Shown: positions 7,680 to 17,768, counted from the first letter of the stretch. The stretch is DNA of 64,000 bases from Collimonas arenae (GCF_000786695.1 NZ_CP009962.1:5084001-5148000); one strand, 5' to 3'. Numbers and translations are program-made. Notes: generated from the letters alone by a model not told the origin.

Positions 7680-10289
7680 CTAAAAAAGCACGGTTGTGTT
7701 TTTTTGTTCTATCGCGATGCTATCGGGCAAAGCGTCGGCATGCAAGCGTTTTGATGCATATTTGAGCAAATCATCGACACTGAGCTTCATGTTGTGGTGC
7801 AACAAAATCTCTGCCCGCAGGTGCTTCACGCCCTCCTCGTCCGGACTCCATTTCACGTGCGCCACAGCTACCGCCGGGTGCTCGAACAAGACCTCTTCAA
7901 TCTGCCGAGGAAACACCCGCTGGCCACCCCGTACCAACATATTACTCTTGCGGTCGATAATAGAAACAAAACCATCTTCATCAATGCTGGCGACGTCGCC
8001 TGTCGCAAACCAGCCTTCATGCAGACGCTCCTTGCTTATTTTTTTGGCAATCAGATTCAAGGCTGTGGCGCTAGGTCCGGCGCCGGTTGCGTTGGCGTAG
8101 CCCTGATCATAGCCGGCGAACAGCTGCGGGCCGCGCACCCACAACTCGCCAAGGGTATCGGCAGGCAAGGTTTCGCCGCTATCAAGATCGACCACTTTCA
8201 CTTCGGTATCTGGCAACGGCACGCCAACCACGCCTGGATTGCGGCGGGCCGACAGCGGCATCGCCAAAACGGCTGGCGACGCTTCAGTCAGGCCATAGGC
8301 TTCAACCAGGCGGCCACGCGTCAGTTTTTCAAATTCTTCGCGGATTTCCTGCGCCAGCGGCGAACCGCTGACGGCGCATACGCGTATCGACGCCAGGCCG
8401 TAGCGCCTTACACCCGGCGTGTGCGCCAACTCGCGCACCATACGCGGGGTGGTCGGGAAATAGGTCGGCCGCATTTTTTTCACTGTCTTTAGCAAGGGCT
8501 CCAGCTCCGCCCCGGGCAACAGGATCAGCGTTGCGCCCAGATAAACGCCAAGGTGCAACACACCGGTCAGGCCATATGCGCTAGACAAAGGCTGCTGCGC
8601 CAGAAAGCGTTCGTCGCCCGGCCGCGATTCCGGCAGCCAGTGACGCAACTGCAAAGCATTAGTCGCCAGATTGCGGTGCGAGAGCGCCACTGGCAGCGGC
8701 GTACCGGTAGCGCCATAGGTGTAGACCACTACCGCAATGTCGTTGACGTCTTGCACCAGCTCGACCGGATAGATCGCGCCGCGTCCCAAAACCTGCTTGA
8801 ATTTCAGATAGCGCCGCTCTTGCTTGCGATGCTGCTTATCCTGCCGGAACCATGGCAGCCAATGCCCCTCCTGGACATGATGCAGGGCGGCGAACTTGAG
8901 CTTTTCCCGCCAGCCCATGTGATCGATCATCGAAGCGAATATCACCCGCCGCAAGCCGGCTGCGCGGCGATCGCTTTGCAACACGTCGCGCAATTCGTCA
9001 TAGCGATTGGTGGTCGTCACCAGCATCACCGCAGCCGCATCTGCGATGCGCGTCAGCAAAATTTCGGCCGGCGTCGCTGCATCGCTCAGCACCGCAACCG
9101 CGCCGGCTTTGAGAATACCGAAATAGGCAATCACCAGCGACGGGATATTCGGCAAGGCCAGCAAGATCCGTTCCCCAGGTTTGACCCGCATTTCAATCAA
9201 GCCATGGGCAAAGCGATTGGCCTGGCGGTCCAGTTCACGCCAGTCGATCTTGCCGCCACGGTATGAGAGTGCCGTGGTCTTGCCAAAGCGCCGTGCAGTG
9301 GCTTCCAGCAAACGCGGCAAGGCTACAGTCGGCAACTTGATGCGGTAAGGCGTGCGGGCATCGTAGAATTTCAGCCACGGCCGTTCGCTCTCCAGTTGCT
9401 TGCGTGCGGCGCGCCGCTCGGCCTTTTGCCGGATGCGACGCTCGGCTTGCTCCGCCGGATCGGATTGCATCTGCAGAAAACGTTCGATCGCACGATTGAC
9501 GGCGTCCGGCCGTTCCACCATCACCTGGTGCGCGGAGACCGGCACGATCACTTCCTCGGCGCCCGGGATCAGGCTGGCCACTTCTTTATAGGCCGCTTCA
9601 TCGAACAGGATATCGCGGTGGCCAAGGATCACCAGCGCAGGCACTTTGACGGCGCGCAGATAGTCGCTGCCGTCCCAAGGGAGCAAGGCATTTTTGTTTT
9701 GCAGATACACCACATGCGGCGGTGGATAAATGCGGGCGGCAGTAATGCCAAAGTACGGCATCAGCTTACGCACCATGCCAAAAATCGGCGGCGGCATGCG
9801 CAATAGGGTTCTGCCGGCCCAGCGCAACCGGAAACGCGCCGCCGAGGCGATCATGATCAGCGCCGACACGCGCTCGGGAAACTGCTTGAGAAAGTAGGAA
9901 GACAGCGCGCCACCGAATGAATGGCAAACCAGGATGAACTTTGGCGGCAAGTCGAGCAAATCCAGCGCGGCGGCGATATCGGCCACCAGTTCCGGTACGT
10001 CATAGCGCGCGCCATCGGCCTCGGTCGGCGCATCGGTATAGCCATGGCCGCGCAGGTCAAGCGCGATCACCCGATAGTCGGCCTGGAACTGTTCCAGCTG
10101 GTACTCCCAGTAAGCAGCGCGGCCGCCAAAGCCGTGGATGAACACCATGGTCGGTTGCTGGCTTCTCGTTCCGCGGCCATATTCCGGGCCGGCGTCGAGC
10201 ACGCTCATCTCAAGCGCGGCGCCACCGCCACGCGCGAGGCGTCCGGGCAATGTCAACGTGCTGCGATGCAGGTCGGTATTGAAGGTCAT
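7680..10289 (-). CDS. Alpha/beta hydrolase fused to a degenerate AMP-dependent ligase domain
   Basis: An 869-residue two-domain protein. Residues 45-275 are an alpha/beta hydrolase with a complete triad: Ser124 in VCHSFGGA, Asp226 in GHRD, His254 in VSAHQ. A basic linker (286-303) leads to an acyl-CoA-synthetase-like domain (about 315-869) that keeps YGLTEASP (665-672), GWFATGDVASIDEDGF and IDRKSNMLVRGGQ. Two elements are abnormal: the P-loop reads YTYGATGTPLPVALSH, lacking the usual Lys, and the C-terminus has no PK(x)xGK Lys. The domain order resembles OleB-OleC fusions, but no OleA or OleD is nearby. The start at 10289 (MTFNTD) is preferred over an upstream TTG at 10319. Function is unknown. 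Confidence 0.85.
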   Translation of the reverse strand: MTFNTDLHRSTLTLPGRLARGGGAALEMSVLDAGPEYGRGTRSQQPTMVFIHGFGGRAAYWEYQLEQFQADYRVIALDLRGHGYTDAPTEADGARYDVPELVADIAAALDLLDLPPKFILVCHSFGGALSSYFLKQFPERVSALIMIASAARFRLRWAGRTLLRMPPPIFGMVRKLMPYFGITAARIYPPPHVVYLQNKNALLPWDGSDYLRAVKVPALVILGHRDILFDEAAYKEVASLIPGAEEVIVPVSAHQVMVERPDAVNRAIERFLQMQSDPAEQAERRIRQKAERRAARKQLESERPWLKFYDARTPYRIKLPTVALPRLLEATARRFGKTTALSYRGGKIDWRELDRQANRFAHGLIEMRVKPGERILLALPNIPSLVIAYFGILKAGAVAVLSDAATPAEILLTRIADAAAVMLVTTTNRYDELRDVLQSDRRAAGLRRVIFASMIDHMGWREKLKFAALHHVQEGHWLPWFRQDKQHRKQERRYLKFKQVLGRGAIYPVELVQDVNDIAVVVYTYGATGTPLPVALSHRNLATNALQLRHWLPESRPGDERFLAQQPLSSAYGLTGVLHLGVYLGATLILLPGAELEPLLKTVKKMRPTYFPTTPRMVRELAHTPGVRRYGLASIRVCAVSGSPLAQEIREEFEKLTRGRLVEAYGLTEASPAVLAMPLSARRNPGVVGVPLPDTEVKVVDLDSGETLPADTLGELWVRGPQLFAGYDQGYANATGAGPSATALNLIAKKISKERLHEGWFATGDVASIDEDGFVSIIDRKSNMLVRGGQRVFPRQIEEVLFEHPAVAVAHVKWSPDEEGVKHLRAEILLHHNMKLSVDDLLKYASKRLHADALPDSIAIEQKNTTVLF

Positions 10290-10341
10290 CTTGTCATTGT
10301 AACCAATCGCCCGGCACAATACGATGACACGTACGGACCAG

Positions 10342-11415
10342 CTAACGCCCCTGCTTACGATCTGCCGCCGGCGGCGCTTTCGCCAGCTCGCTCAACTGTC
10401 GGTGTCTTTCTTCCTTACTGAGTGCGGCAAGCTTGGCCACCGCGATATAAAACTTCGGCAGCGTCTGCTGTTGTGCCAGCAGAGCCTTGAAACCCGGCAC
10501 CAGGTCGTAATAGGTCGCTACCAGCGCCAGATGCGCGTTCGACAGCGGCTCGGCAAACCAGCGATCATAACCGGTGTAGCCGCCCCAGCTTGCCTTGAGC
10601 CGTCGATAGTCCGCCTGCAAGGCGACAAAGATCTCCGCCTTCCGTTGCAGCTTCTGCGCATCGCTGAGTTCGCTGTCATAGTTGCTGGCCAGCTGTTCAC
10701 GGTACTTGAGCAACAACGCCAGGAAATCTTCCTTGCGCCCTTCAAACTGGACGTAGGCATCGCGCATTTTCTGATCGCCGACTGCTTGCAGCCAACGCTC
10801 CACGCCGGCTTGCTCCACGGTGGTGGCGAACGATTCATTGAATTGGGTATCGTCTTTGGCATAGACAGTCTGATGCGCCAGCTCATGGAAAATCAAGCGC
10901 GCCAGCTCGCCATCAGGATATTTAATAAAAGTCGACAGCAGCGGGTCGTTAAACCAGCCAAGCGTTGAATAAGCCGGTACGCCGCTGACCTGGACATCGT
11001 AGCCTTGCGCACGCATTTCGGCGGCAAATCTCTGCGCTGCGCCCTTGCTGAAATAACCGCGGTAGTTAACGCAACCAGCTACCGGGAAACACCATTGCTT
11101 GGGTTCCAGCGACAGCGCCGGCGCCGCCACTACGTTCCACAAGGCAAAGGGACGTTGCAGATCGGCGTACTCCGTATAGCTGCGATTATCCGGCAGACCC
11201 AACTCGCTGACAGCAAAGCGCCGCATTTGCTTGGTGCGCTTTAGCTTGGCTTTGAGGCCGGCGTCGACACTCGGATCGGCCAGCCAGTCGTCGATCGGAT
11301 GAGCCCGGTCCAGCAAGGAAAACTGACCGTTGGCCGCCTGCCCGTAATATGCCAGCTGTGCACACCCGGAGATCAGCACCAAGGCCAGCAACGGGATCAG
11401 CCGGCGCGCGCTCAT
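10342..11415 (-). CDS. Lipoprotein zinc metallopeptidase (putative aminopeptidase family)
   Basis: A 357-residue protein with a lipoprotein signal peptide: the lipobox LISGC puts the acylated Cys near residue 18. The HExxH zinc motif is in IFHELAHQT (about residues 182-190), followed by NESFATTVE supplying a likely third ligand. This arrangement and length match the uncharacterised proteobacterial 'putative aminopeptidase' family. It is expected in the periplasm, anchored to a membrane. Its ATG overlaps the stop of the molybdopterin oxidoreductase by four bases, so the two are translationally coupled. Peptidase activity and substrate are inferred. Confidence 0.8.
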   Translation of the reverse strand: MSARRLIPLLALVLISGCAQLAYYGQAANGQFSLLDRAHPIDDWLADPSVDAGLKAKLKRTKQMRRFAVSELGLPDNRSYTEYADLQRPFALWNVVAAPALSLEPKQWCFPVAGCVNYRGYFSKGAAQRFAAEMRAQGYDVQVSGVPAYSTLGWFNDPLLSTFIKYPDGELARLIFHELAHQTVYAKDDTQFNESFATTVEQAGVERWLQAVGDQKMRDAYVQFEGRKEDFLALLLKYREQLASNYDSELSDAQKLQRKAEIFVALQADYRRLKASWGGYTGYDRWFAEPLSNAHLALVATYYDLVPGFKALLAQQQTLPKFYIAVAKLAALSKEERHRQLSELAKAPPAADRKQGR

Positions 11416-13529
11416 GCGTTGGCGCTAATTCCGGCAAGAGTGCCGATATCGGCCTTTTCCACCTCCACCAGCACATCGTAGAAGGTCGGTGCGCGTCCCA
11501 TATCGGTCAGACGCTGGCTAGTCACCTCGTTGGCGTTCTTGCCATCGCTGGCCATTTTTTTCCACCAGATCGACAAGCCCACCACCAAACCGGTTCTTGC
11601 CTTGTCGGTCACGCGAAGCTTGGCGTTGAAGCTACCGCGGTCATTGTAGATGCGCACCGTATCGCCACTGACCAGACCACGCTGCAAGGCGTCCGCCGGA
11701 TGCATGTCAAGGTGTGGTTCGCCTTCGGTATCGCGCAGACTTTTGACATTCACGAAGCTGGAATTGAGGAAGTTGCGCGCGGGCGGTGAAATCATCCCCA
11801 GTGGATATTTTTTCGCCAAATCCGGATTGCTGGCGCGCGATTCATAGGGTGCAATATAAGTCGGCAAAGGATCCAGCCCATCCTTTAGCATTTGCGCGCT
11901 GTAGAACTCGCATTTGCCGGATGGCGTCGGGAAACCACCGTCAGCAAACGGCGCATCCGACAGGCTCAGTTTTTGCCAGCCGTTTTTCTTCAACGAATCC
12001 CAATCGAAATGGACGGCGCGCACATTGTTGCGGTCGAATGCCTGGGCAGCGATCTCGTCGTCGCTCTCGCGGAAGCAAGCGTCATCGAAACCCATGCGCT
12101 CCGCCAGCAAACGGAAAATCTCGGTATTCGGCTTGGCTTCGCCTAATGGCGTAATCGCCGCGTTATTGGCCAGCATGTACAGATGGCCGTAGGCCGAATG
12201 CGCATCGACATGTTCCAATTGCGTGGTGGCGGGCAGTACGATATCGGCGTAGTCGGCCGTATCGGTCTGAAAATGCTCCAGCACTACGGTGAACAGATCC
12301 TCGCGTGCAAAGCCTCGTGCGACAGCGCCTGATTCCGGTGCAATCGCCACCGGGTTCGAGTTATAGACGATCACGGCTTCGATTTTCGGACCGAATTCGG
12401 GTGAAGATTCACGCAGCAAGTCGTCACCGATGGTACTCATGTTGATAGTGCGCGGCGCCATGCCTTGCCTGGTCAAAAAATCGGGACGTTGCAAAACATG
12501 ATTATTCTTTGGGAAGCTGTCCGATAACGACAGTTGAACGCCACCGGCGGCCTGACGCCAGGCACCCACCAGTGCTGGCAAGCAGGTGATATTTCGCACC
12601 GCCATGCCGCCGCCATGCACTCGCTGCAGTCCATAATTGACTCGGATCGCCGCGCCCTCGCCGCGCAACGCAGCAGTACCATAGACACGCGCAAGCTCGC
12701 TCACTTCGTCGGCGCTGATACCGCACACTTCTGCGGTCTTTTGCGGCGTCCACTCCAGCACCTGTTGCTTTAGCTGCTCAAAACCGAACGTGTGGCGGGC
12801 GATGTAATCATGGTCCAGCAAATCTTCAGCAATCAGCACATGCATCATGCCGAGCGCCAGTGCAGAATCGGTTCCCGGCAACAGCGCAATATGTTGATGG
12901 CATTTGTCGGCGGTGAGCGAACGGTAAGGATCGATGGCAATCAGCCGGGCGCCGTTGCGCTTGGCTTCTTGTGCGCGCATCCAGAAATGCAGATTCGATG
13001 CGATCGGATTGCCACCCCAGATCAAGATCAGCTTGGCGTTCTGGAGCTGTTCCAGGTCCATGCCAATTCTGGCGCCTATTGTGTATTTGTAGCCGGTGCC
13101 GCCTGCCGACGCACAGATGGTGCGGTCCAGCAATGAAGCGCCTATGCGATTGAAAAACCGCATCGACATGGATTCGCCCTGCACCAGGCCCATGGTGCCG
13201 GCGTAACTGTAGGGCAGGATTGCTTGCGGATTGCGTGCAGCTATGTCGGCCAGCCGCTCTGCGATGGTGCCGATCGCTTCATCCCAGCTGATCTGGACAA
13301 ACTTGCCTTCTCCCTTTTTACCAACCCGCTTGAGCGGATACAGCAAACGGTCCTTGTGATAAGTGCGTTCGGTGTAACGTGAGACTTTAGTGCACAAGAC
13401 GCCAGCCGTGGTCGGATGGTCAGGATCGCCGCGCACTTCGGTGGCGACGCCATCGGTGACCGTCACCAACAGAGCACAGGTATCAGGGCAGTCATGCGGG
13501 CACGCGGCACGAACGGTGGAAGTAGTCAT
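11412..13529 (-). CDS. Molybdopterin oxidoreductase, DMSO-reductase family
   Basis: A 705-residue protein with an N-terminal 4Fe-4S site (Cys ligands in RAACPHDCPDTC and GVLCTKV) and the molybdopterin-binding pattern of the DMSO reductase superfamily: LIWGGNPIASNLHFW, IAIDPYRSLTA and LLPGTDSALALGMMHVL. The C-terminal dinucleotide-binding domain starts near residue 590 (PLGMISPPARNF). No Tat signal is present, suggesting a cytoplasmic enzyme. The Mo ligand may be the Cys or Ser in TICASAGGTG. The ATG at 13529 was chosen over an in-frame TTG 27 bases upstream. The substrate is unknown; it is coupled to a downstream metallopeptidase. Confidence 0.85.
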   Translation of the reverse strand: MTTSTVRAACPHDCPDTCALLVTVTDGVATEVRGDPDHPTTAGVLCTKVSRYTERTYHKDRLLYPLKRVGKKGEGKFVQISWDEAIGTIAERLADIAARNPQAILPYSYAGTMGLVQGESMSMRFFNRIGASLLDRTICASAGGTGYKYTIGARIGMDLEQLQNAKLILIWGGNPIASNLHFWMRAQEAKRNGARLIAIDPYRSLTADKCHQHIALLPGTDSALALGMMHVLIAEDLLDHDYIARHTFGFEQLKQQVLEWTPQKTAEVCGISADEVSELARVYGTAALRGEGAAIRVNYGLQRVHGGGMAVRNITCLPALVGAWRQAAGGVQLSLSDSFPKNNHVLQRPDFLTRQGMAPRTINMSTIGDDLLRESSPEFGPKIEAVIVYNSNPVAIAPESGAVARGFAREDLFTVVLEHFQTDTADYADIVLPATTQLEHVDAHSAYGHLYMLANNAAITPLGEAKPNTEIFRLLAERMGFDDACFRESDDEIAAQAFDRNNVRAVHFDWDSLKKNGWQKLSLSDAPFADGGFPTPSGKCEFYSAQMLKDGLDPLPTYIAPYESRASNPDLAKKYPLGMISPPARNFLNSSFVNVKSLRDTEGEPHLDMHPADALQRGLVSGDTVRIYNDRGSFNAKLRVTDKARTGLVVGLSIWWKKMASDGKNANEVTSQRLTDMGRAPTFYDVLVEVEKADIGTLAGISANA

Positions 13530-13620
13530 AATGTCATTAGAACCAGAGCGCTTCAATCCGTTACTTTAGCAAAATCCGGCCAGACAGGATGGCATTTAGA
13601 TCGCTACCGCCATTTTTTTC

Positions 13621-14817
13621 CTATGCGCCAGTCTGCAACTGCATGCCCGGATCCATCAGTCGCAGCATGAACGCTTCACACTGCGCCACCTGTTCCAGCG
13701 CCACGAACTCGTTCGGCCGGTGCGCCTGTTCGATGCTGCCCGGGCCGCAAACCACGGTGGGAATACCAGCGCGCTGGAACAAGCCGGCTTCTGTACCGTA
13801 GGAGACTGCGCCATGCGCCTGGTTGCGCGCCAGCGCCTTCGCTAACTGAACCACTGCATCGTTCTCCTGCATGTTGAGTCCCGGGGCGGAAGCCAGCCAT
13901 TCAAAATCGATGGCAGCGTTCGGTTCCACCCTTTGCATTTCCGGTAACAGGGTCGCAGCAAAAGCCTGGATTTCCTTATACAGACGTTCAACATCGATAC
14001 CCGGCATGGTGCGCGCTTCAAATTCAAACTTGCAATCCTTGGGTACGATATTGGCAGCTAGGCCGCCATGGATGATGCCGGTCTGCATCGTGGTGTAGGG
14101 GACAGTAAAACCGTAGTCGCGCGTTTCCAGCTGGGCAAAGCGGTCGGCCATCTGCCGGATATAGACAATGATGCGCGCCGCATATTCGATCGAATTGACG
14201 CCCATGGTGGTGTAGCTGGAATGCGCTTCGCGGCCGCGGATGCAGCAGCGGAAACGATGTGTCCCCTTGTGCGCGATAATCGGCTGCATCGAGGTCGGTT
14301 CGCCGACAATGCAAGCCGCCGGCTTCAATCCCAGTTCCTGTAAATCCTTGATCAGCCCTTGCACGCCGATGCAGCCGACTTCTTCGTCATACGACAAGGC
14401 AAAGTGCAGCGGCGCATCCATCTTGGCGGCCAGAAATTTCGGCGTCAGCGCCAGCGCAGTGGCGATATAGCTCTTCATATCAGCCGAGCCGCGGCCGTAC
14501 AGCAAACCTTCCTTGATGGTGGCCTTGAACGGATCGCTATCCCAAGCCTGGCCTTCGACTGGCACGACGTCGGTATGGCCAGACAAGATCAAGCCCGGCT
14601 TGGAGCCTTCACCGAGTGTCGCAAACAGATTGGCTTTCTTGCCGCTGGCGTCGTAAGTCAGGCGCGACTTGACACCGAATCCGGCCAGGTAGTCGCGGGT
14701 CCATTCGATCAATCCCAGGTTGGAATCACGCGATACGGTCTGGAACGCGATCAGGCGTTCTATCATTGCCATGACATCGGCTGATGGTGTCAACTGGGTT
14801 GCAGGCGGTATGTTCAT
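13621..14817 (-). CDS. argE: Acetylornithine deacetylase / M20 peptidase family
   Basis: This 398-residue M20 metallohydrolase carries the ArgE hallmarks: LILSGHTDVVPVEG (first metal His and Asp), YGRGSADMKSY, the catalytic Glu pair in SYDEEVGCIG, and VGEPTSMQP. ArgE removes acetate from N-acetylornithine in arginine synthesis. It lies 17 bp downstream of the peptide ABC transporter genes on the same strand, so in this context it may instead process an imported N-acyl amino acid or dipeptide. The family is firm; the specific substrate is less so. Confidence 0.85.
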   Translation of the reverse strand: MNIPPATQLTPSADVMAMIERLIAFQTVSRDSNLGLIEWTRDYLAGFGVKSRLTYDASGKKANLFATLGEGSKPGLILSGHTDVVPVEGQAWDSDPFKATIKEGLLYGRGSADMKSYIATALALTPKFLAAKMDAPLHFALSYDEEVGCIGVQGLIKDLQELGLKPAACIVGEPTSMQPIIAHKGTHRFRCCIRGREAHSSYTTMGVNSIEYAARIIVYIRQMADRFAQLETRDYGFTVPYTTMQTGIIHGGLAANIVPKDCKFEFEARTMPGIDVERLYKEIQAFAATLLPEMQRVEPNAAIDFEWLASAPGLNMQENDAVVQLAKALARNQAHGAVSYGTEAGLFQRAGIPTVVCGPGSIEQAHRPNEFVALEQVAQCEAFMLRLMDPGMQLQTGA

Positions 14818-14834
14818 AATTAGTGTCCTCTACG

Positions 14835-15869
14835 CTAACCATCATTCAGATGGCAGGCGGAAAAATGGTTGTTGCTGATTTCTTTTAACTCCGGCTTCTC
14901 TACTTTACAGCGCGGCATTGCATGCGGGCAGCGCGGATGAAAGTGACAACCGGAGGGCGGATGCAGCGGCGACGGAATTTCTCCCTTCACCGCAAAAAAT
15001 TCGGTTCTCCTGACTTCCAGATTGGGCGCCGACGCCAGCAAAGCCTGGGTATACGGATGATTGGCGCGGGAAAAAATCGTATCCGTCGCGGCCAATTCCA
15101 CGATACGGCCAAGATACATGATAACCACCCGGTCCGACAAATGCCGGACCACGCCAAGGTCGTGACTAATGAACAAGTAAGTCAGGTCGAGTTCATCGCG
15201 CAGCTTCATGAACAGATTCAGCACCTGCGCCTGGATCGACACGTCCAGCGCCGCGACGGCCTCATCGCACACCAGGAATTCCGGCTTGACCGCCAGCGCT
15301 CGCGCAATCCCCACACGTGCGCGCTGGCCGCCAGAAAACTGATGCGGAAAGCGGCGCAGCATGCTGCCGTCCAATCCTACCCGTTGCAACAGGCTTTCGA
15401 CGTATTCACACTGCTGCGAGGCGCCCACCATGCCATGCACTCGCGGCGCTTCGCCGACAATGTCTTGCACACGCATGCGCGGATTCAGGGAAGCATAGGG
15501 ATCCTGGAAAATCATTTGGATCGTCAATTGTTTCTTGCGCCTTTCAGACGCGTCAAGCTGTTCCAGCGACTGCCCTTTCCACAAGCGAACGCCTGCGCTA
15601 AGGTGATGCAAACCGACCGCCATCCTTCCTAATGTCGATTTGCCGCAGCCGGATTCGCCAACCAGCCCCACTACCTCGCCACGACTGATGCTCAGGCTGA
15701 CGTCATCAACTGCATGCACTACTTCTTGCCGTGCGCCGGCCCCGAACAGATTAGCTATTTTTGCAGCGCTATCCAGCTCCTTGACGAAGCGCTTGCTGAC
15801 GGCCTGCAATTCCAGCAGCGGCGGCGATGCCGTCTTTGTTACTACTTCGTTTTCAAGATTCCGGTTCAT
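14835..15869 (-). CDS. Dipeptide/oligopeptide ABC transporter ATPase (DppF/OppF type)
   Basis: A 344-residue ATP-binding subunit: Walker A GLVGESGCGKSTLG, signature FSGGQRARVGIARAL, Walker B FLVCDEAVAALD (Ala replaces the usual Pro-Val-Ser pattern), switch His in FISHDLGVV, and the oligopeptide-type C-terminal cysteine region (GCHFHPRCPHAMPRC). Its ATG overlaps the stop of the DppD-like gene by four bases. It energises uptake of peptides, or possibly N-acyl amino acids, with the adjacent permeases. Confidence 0.92.
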   Translation of the reverse strand: MNRNLENEVVTKTASPPLLELQAVSKRFVKELDSAAKIANLFGAGARQEVVHAVDDVSLSISRGEVVGLVGESGCGKSTLGRMAVGLHHLSAGVRLWKGQSLEQLDASERRKKQLTIQMIFQDPYASLNPRMRVQDIVGEAPRVHGMVGASQQCEYVESLLQRVGLDGSMLRRFPHQFSGGQRARVGIARALAVKPEFLVCDEAVAALDVSIQAQVLNLFMKLRDELDLTYLFISHDLGVVRHLSDRVVIMYLGRIVELAATDTIFSRANHPYTQALLASAPNLEVRRTEFFAVKGEIPSPLHPPSGCHFHPRCPHAMPRCKVEKPELKEISNNHFSACHLNDG

Positions 15870-16855
15870 TGCGCAGCCTCCATAACACTAGCTCGCATTG
15901 GATGGTAACAACGCAGCATGCGCTGTTCAATCTCACGCAACTGCGGCGTCTGCTGGCATTCAGCAGTGGCATGGACGCAGCGCGTACGGAAAGCACAGCC
16001 TTCCGGCAAGTTCAGCAGCGATGGCGTCATGCCGGGAATCTGCTGCAGCGGCTGGCCGCGTGGATTGCGCGACGGCGCCGACGAGATCAGCCCATGTGTG
16101 TAAGGATGCCGCGGACGTTCCAGGACTTGCTGCACCGTGCCGCTTTCGACAATACGGCCAACGTACATCACCGATACCGTGTCCGCTAGTCCGGCTACCA
16201 CCGACAGATCGTGCGTAATCCAGATCAACGCTGTGCCGGATTCCCTGCACAGCTTCTGCATCTCATACAGGATCTGCCCTTGTATTGTCACGTCCAGCGC
16301 TGTGGTCGGTTCGTCGCAAATGATCAAGTCCGGCTTGTTCAGCAAGGCGATCGCAATAGCAACCCGCTGCCGCATGCCGCCAGAGAATTGATGAGGATAC
16401 GCTTGCAACCGTTCGTCTGGGGAGGCAATACCGACCCGCGCCAGCGCTTCGCGCGACATTTCATGCGCCACCATGCGGCTCACATTCTGATGCGCGCGCA
16501 CTGCTTCCATCATTTGCGTATCGATGCGCAACACCGGGTTCAGCGTCATCATCGGATCCTGGAAAATCATGGCGATGCGATTGCCGCGGATCTTGCGCAT
16601 GGCTTCCGCCGACAAGCCGCGCAGGTTATTCCCTTGCAGCAGAATCTCGCCGGCGACGATTTTTCCGGGCGCATCGATCAGCCCCATGATGAAATAGCCG
16701 GTCATCGATTTGCCGGATCCTGATTCTCCGACCAAGCCCATGATTTCACCACGCTTGAGCGAAAACGAAACTTGGTCGACCGCTTTGACCAAGCCTGCCC
16801 GGGTAGCAAACTGGGTCTGCAGGTTATTGACGACCAATGTCGCTGGTGTATCCAT
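15866..16855 (-). CDS. Dipeptide/oligopeptide ABC transporter ATPase (DppD/OppD type)
   Basis: A 329-residue ATPase, the partner of the DppF-like subunit. Walker A is GLVGESGSGKSMTGY, the signature is FSGGMRQRVAIAIAL, Walker B is LIICDEPTTALD, and the Cys-rich C-terminus (GCAFRTRCVHATAEC) is typical of the family. It follows the DppC-like permease after six bases, consistent with a single transcript running dppB-dppC-dppD-dppF-argE. Confidence 0.93.
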   Translation of the reverse strand: MDTPATLVVNNLQTQFATRAGLVKAVDQVSFSLKRGEIMGLVGESGSGKSMTGYFIMGLIDAPGKIVAGEILLQGNNLRGLSAEAMRKIRGNRIAMIFQDPMMTLNPVLRIDTQMMEAVRAHQNVSRMVAHEMSREALARVGIASPDERLQAYPHQFSGGMRQRVAIAIALLNKPDLIICDEPTTALDVTIQGQILYEMQKLCRESGTALIWITHDLSVVAGLADTVSVMYVGRIVESGTVQQVLERPRHPYTHGLISSAPSRNPRGQPLQQIPGMTPSLLNLPEGCAFRTRCVHATAECQQTPQLREIEQRMLRCYHPMRASVMEAAQ

Positions 16856-16861
16856 AGTGAT

Positions 16862-17761
16862 TTATTGCGTCTGCAAGCGTGGGGTGAGGACGTCGCGCAA
16901 CTGGTCCGCCACCAGGTTGATCGTGACCACGGTCAGCAGCAAGGCGATGCCGGGAAATACGCTGATCCAGTATTTCCCGGAGAGCAGATACTGGAAGCCG
17001 TTGGCGATCAGCAGGCCTAGCGATGGTTCCGTGATCGGCAAGCCAAGACCAAGAAAGGACAACGTTGCTTCCAGCGAAATTGCCGACGCCACTTGCAAGG
17101 CAGCGATCACGATCAAGGGCGGCAGGCAGTTAGGCAGCAAATGCCGGAACATGATGCGTAGCGGGGACAAGCCGAGCGCCGTGGCGGCTTCGATATATTC
17201 TTTCTTGCGCTCTACCAGCGCTGCGCTGCGCGTGGTGCGTGCGTAGTAAGCCCACTGCACCGTTACCAGCGCAATAATGATCTTGTCCACGCCACGGCCA
17301 GTCAGCGCCAACAGAATCAGTGCGATCAGGATAGGTGGGAACGACAGCTGGATATCCGCCACCCGCATGATAAACGCTTCGGTACGCCCGCCGGTGTAAC
17401 CGGCCAGCAAGCCAAGGATCAAACCTAGCGATAGTGCAATGACCGTACTCGCCACGCCGACCATCACTGAAATGCGGATGCCATACAAAATCGCCGACAA
17501 CATGTCGCGCCCCTGATCGTCGGTACCGAGCATATAGGTCACGCTGCCGTCGATCGAGGTCTTGCCCGGTTCAAGGCGTGAATCCATGACGTCCAGCTTG
17601 GCCAGGTCGTAGGGGTTTTGCGGCGACAAAACCGGAGCGAAGATCGCCGCCAGCAAGACCAGCGCCAGTAGCACGAAACCGATGGTTGCAATCTTGCTGT
17701 TGAAATAATTTCGCACGAAGCGTTGCCATGGTGTCTCTACTTCGGCTAGCATTTGCGTCAT
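16862..17761 (-). CDS. Peptide ABC transporter permease (DppC type)
   Basis: A 299-residue inner-membrane protein with the DppC layout: one N-terminal helix (about 25-47), a periplasmic loop including YMLGTDDQGRDMLSAILYG, and five more helices. The EAA loop that contacts the ATPase is visible as EAATALGLSPLRIMFRHLLPN. It is separated by seven bases from the DppB-like gene upstream. Confidence 0.93.
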   Translation of the reverse strand: MTQMLAEVETPWQRFVRNYFNSKIATIGFVLLALVLLAAIFAPVLSPQNPYDLAKLDVMDSRLEPGKTSIDGSVTYMLGTDDQGRDMLSAILYGIRISVMVGVASTVIALSLGLILGLLAGYTGGRTEAFIMRVADIQLSFPPILIALILLALTGRGVDKIIIALVTVQWAYYARTTRSAALVERKKEYIEAATALGLSPLRIMFRHLLPNCLPPLIVIAALQVASAISLEATLSFLGLGLPITEPSLGLLIANGFQYLLSGKYWISVFPGIALLLTVVTINLVADQLRDVLTPRLQTQ

Positions 17762-17768
17762 CTACATA

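Noticed and set aside
9857..10421. Plus-strand frames upstream of the hydrolase fusion
   Set aside because: They are antisense to a clear hydrolase domain and have no supporting features.
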